From Aromatoleum petrolei (GTDB lineage Bacteria; Pseudomonadota; Gammaproteobacteria; Burkholderiales; Rhodocyclaceae), in the NCBI RefSeq assembly GCF_017894385.1, contig NZ_CP059560.1:3357501-3421500 (forward strand): a DNA stretch of 64,000 bases, read 5' to 3'. Positions within the stretch are counted from its first letter, which is position 1. Each line of letters begins with the position of its first letter. The translations under genes were made by a program, and so were the position numbers. Below are positions 61,964 through 64,000 of the stretch, in pieces. Under the pieces are notes generated by a model that saw only the letters and a program-made list of their open reading frames with translations, had not been told where the DNA came from and ran no database searches.

Positions 61964-62866
61964 ATGCACAATCGCGTCCCCCTTAAGGCCGTGCAAGCCT
62001 TTGAAGCCGCTGCACGGCTGTCTTCTTTTGCGCTCGCAGCAGAAGAACTGTTCGTGACCCCCTCCGCGGTGAGTCACCAGATCAAGCTGTTGGAGGAGCA
62101 ATTCGGGGTCCGTCTCTTCCATCGCGTGCACCGGGCGGTGGTGCTGACGGACGCCGGGCGCCGCTACGCGGAGGAGGTCTCCGCAGCGTTTTCGCGCATC
62201 GACCTGGCCACCCGCGAGCTCGGGCGCACCGAGAAAAGCGACATCCTCACCGTGCATTCGACGCCCAGCTTCGCGACGCAGTGGCTGATGCCGCGCCTGG
62301 CGCGTTTCAGTGCAGCCCATCCCGACATCGATGTACGCCTGAACTCGTCCTACCCCCCGCCGCCCGATCTGCTGACGCAAGGCGTCGATATCGACATCCG
62401 CTGGGGCATGAGGCGGCTACAGCCGGCCGGCACCATGGTGCTGCTCTTCCCGCCCGAGACCATCGTGCCGCTATGTACGCCCGCGCTCGCGAACGGCCCG
62501 AACCCCCTACGCACGCCCGAGAACCTGAGGGACCACACCCTGATCCACAGCGAGGTCTGCCTCGTGAGCTGGCGTGACTGGATGCGCCAGCACCGCAAGG
62601 TCAAGCTGGACATCTCCCGCGGCCTGCGCTTCGACCGCTCCTTCATGGCGATCAGTGCCGCGGTGGACGGCCTCGGCGTGTGCCTCGAAAGCCTGCTTCT
62701 CGTGCAGCGCGAGCTGGAGACCGGGCGCCTGGTCGCACCGTTCGGCCTGGAGGGGCCCAAGGTGCAGAGCTACACATTCAACCTGCTGAAATCGCGCGCC
62801 GAGCTGCCCAAGATCCGCAATTTTCAGGACTGGCTCTTCGGCGAACTCGACAAGACAGGCGTGTGA
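61964..62866 (+). CDS. LysR-family transcriptional regulator, GcvA-like
   Basis: A 300-aa regulator. The winged helix-turn-helix is at about 18-50 (FALAAEELFVTPSAVSHQIKLLEE) and the effector domain runs from 90 on. The N-terminal PLKAVQAFEAAAR is the GcvA type. Divergent from the transketolase operon, so it probably controls it. ATG 61964 fits the family start; a GTG at 61937 is in frame. Confidence 0.92.
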   Translation: MHNRVPLKAVQAFEAAARLSSFALAAEELFVTPSAVSHQIKLLEEQFGVRLFHRVHRAVVLTDAGRRYAEEVSAAFSRIDLATRELGRTEKSDILTVHSTPSFATQWLMPRLARFSAAHPDIDVRLNSSYPPPPDLLTQGVDIDIRWGMRRLQPAGTMVLLFPPETIVPLCTPALANGPNPLRTPENLRDHTLIHSEVCLVSWRDWMRQHRKVKLDISRGLRFDRSFMAISAAVDGLGVCLESLLLVQRELETGRLVAPFGLEGPKVQSYTFNLLKSRAELPKIRNFQDWLFGELDKTGV

Positions 62867-63027
62867 ATTGCACGCGAGGCTGGTTCGACCCGCCGGCGTG
62901 TCCTATTAATGAAGCGGGGGATGTTCCCCGGGGCAAGGGACGGAACGGATTTACGGGGCGGAGCGGCCTGCGTGCGCGCGGGCCGCGCGTCGTTGCGGGA
63001 GCGTGGATCGGGGCGGGAGTGGCGATC

Positions 63028-63579
63028 ATGTTCGACAAGGAGCAATTCATCCAGGACTGTACGCACGCGGTGCCGGAAGGTCCGGCAGCCGTGCGCGAGC
63101 TGGTGGCCGAGGCGGTCTCGGACGGCGCGGCGATCATCGCGCAGCTCGGCGAGCCGACCCACGCGGGCATCAACGCCTTGTACCGCTCGCCGGAGCTCAC
63201 GATCATCAACTTCGTGTGGGCTCCGTGCATGAGCCTGCTGCCGCACAATCACCAGATGTACTCGGTGGTCGGGATCTACGCCGGGCGCGAGGACAACGTC
63301 TTCTGGCGACGGACGGCGGAGAGCATCGAGGCGATTGGCGCGACTTCGCTGGGTGTGGGCGACGTCACCGCACTCGAACGCGACGCGATCCATTCCGTGC
63401 TCAACCCGATCGGCAAGATGACCTGTGCGATCCACGTCTACGGCGGCGACTTCTTCGCCCCGCCGCTGCCGCGCAGCCTGTGGGACCACGAAACGCTCGC
63501 CGAAGGCCCGTGGGAGGTGGAGAAGGTGAAGGCGCTGTTCGAGCAGGCCGAGGCGCGCTTCAACGCCTGGCATCCGTGA
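63028..63579 (+). CDS. Cysteine dioxygenase-like cupin
   Basis: A 183-aa thiol dioxygenase-type cupin. The iron ligands are H73, H75 (PHNHQMYSVVGIYAGREDN) and H122 (IHSVLNP). The family oxidises cysteine or 3-mercaptopropionate to sulfinates, but substrate residues are not conclusive. The 161-bp gap before it holds no recognisable signal. Confidence 0.78.
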   Translation: MFDKEQFIQDCTHAVPEGPAAVRELVAEAVSDGAAIIAQLGEPTHAGINALYRSPELTIINFVWAPCMSLLPHNHQMYSVVGIYAGREDNVFWRRTAESIEAIGATSLGVGDVTALERDAIHSVLNPIGKMTCAIHVYGGDFFAPPLPRSLWDHETLAEGPWEVEKVKALFEQAEARFNAWHP

Positions 63580-63646
63580 CGCGAAGGCGGTGCCCGGCGG
63601 ACCGGAGCGTGCGAGAATCGCGCCCCCGTCTGCACGAGATGCCGCC

Positions 63647-64000
63647 ATGAGCCCGATCCAGCACACCATCACCCACCTCGTCGTCCACAAGCTCCACCGT
63701 TCCGGCGAGAGCCCCGCGAGCGCGGAGCTGCGCGAAGGCGCCTGCCGCGTCGACGATGCCGCGGTGCGCCTGGTCGAGCGCCTGTGCGGCCACTACGCGG
63801 ACCGCAGCAGCAAGGGTTACGGCCGCTTCGCCGAGGATGAGGGCGAGGCGGACTCGCCGCTGCCGCGCCTCGTGCGCGAGCACGTCGTCGACAAGAGCCT
63901 CGACTTCGCCGCGCTGTCGCAGCGCATGATGGACGCGCTGCGCCTGTGCGCGGACGAGGAGGGCGCGGAGGTCAGTGGCTACGTCGTCATCGCACGCATC
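63647..64000 (+). CDS. Nucleoid-associated protein YejK/NdpA, cut off by the window end
   Basis: The first 118 codons of an open frame running to the last base. The N-terminus MSPIQHTITHLVVHKL and the later SGYVVIARI match the YejK/NdpA 37-kDa nucleoid-associated family, normally about 330-340 aa. Confidence 0.83.
   Translation, partial: MSPIQHTITHLVVHKLHRSGESPASAELREGACRVDDAAVRLVERLCGHYADRSSKGYGRFAEDEGEADSPLPRLVREHVVDKSLDFAALSQRMMDALRLCADEEGAEVSGYVVIARI

Noticed and set aside
54396..62866. Idea that the transketolase locus is a sulfoglycolysis or apiose pathway
   Set aside because: The isomerase, kinase and other marker enzymes of those pathways are missing from the locus.

Overview
This window comes from a high-GC betaproteobacterial chromosome. 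Gene content and order (ubiH-like/dsbC, ntrBC next to glnA, ispE-tRNA-Gln-prs-rplY-pth-ychF, rsmD-coaD-ferredoxin, ftsY-ftsE-ftsX) fit the Rhodocyclales, in the Azoarcus/Aromatoleum/Thauera neighbourhood; that placement is inferred from gene content, not from a search. Almost all of it is ordinary core chromosome with tightly packed, often 4-bp-overlapping genes. There is no prophage, insertion sequence, integrase or CRISPR array.

Layout. 1-3081: the 3' part of an rRNA operon (23S missing its 5' end, then 5S and a terminator). 3173-8614: ubiquinone hydroxylase, DsbC, MltA, a tiny membrane ORF, a DUF815 ATPase, a Nudix/ThiE-like fusion and YacG. 8628-13888 (minus): zapD, coaE, a SPOR-domain protein, a TrpB2-type synthase, coaX and birA. 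14057-18657 (minus): ntrC, ntrB, a DUF4124 protein and glnA, with a sigma-54 promoter and two NtrC enhancer sites upstream of glnA. 18935-25760: a cation-efflux protein, rhodanese, nadA, an exonuclease-family phosphatase, a clsB-like phospholipase D protein, DUF2789, an SDR and gluQ.

25905-33421 is a cell-envelope glycosylation cluster: ArnT-like transferase, Asp-box sialidase-like protein, membrane protein, YdjC/HpnK-type deacetylase, polyprenyl-phosphate GT2, a second multi-spanning glycosyltransferase and GtrA. The GT2 + deacetylase + ArnT-like trio is the set used for lipid A amino-sugar decoration in Francisella (FlmF2/NaxD/FlmK) and Bordetella (Lgm). 33491-40888: rluA-type synthase, ychF, pth, rplY, prs, tRNA-Gln, ispE, lolB and a TPR protein. 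41104-44063: mutM and a large dynamin-like GTPase. 44169-48240 (minus): ferredoxin, coaD, rsmD and two M16 peptidases, one without the zinc motif. 48382-51013: ftsY-ftsE-ftsX.

51014-51317 is an intergenic region built around a nested inverted repeat, followed by a stand-alone radical SAM/SPASM protein and a hybrid histidine kinase. 54396-62866 is a catabolic locus: a LysR regulator divergent from split transketolase, SDR, TRAP transporter (dctPQM), a beta-hydroxyacid dehydrogenase and an AEC carrier; its substrate is unknown. The window ends with a cysteine-dioxygenase-like protein and the start of a yejK/ndpA-type nucleoid protein.

The points most worth a second look are the lipid A-type amino-sugar locus with its embedded sialidase-like gene, the split-transketolase/TRAP catabolic operon, the nested repeat and orphan radical SAM gene after ftsX, the dynamin-like GTPase, and the glnA control region whose enhancer lies over the stop codon of the neighbouring gene.
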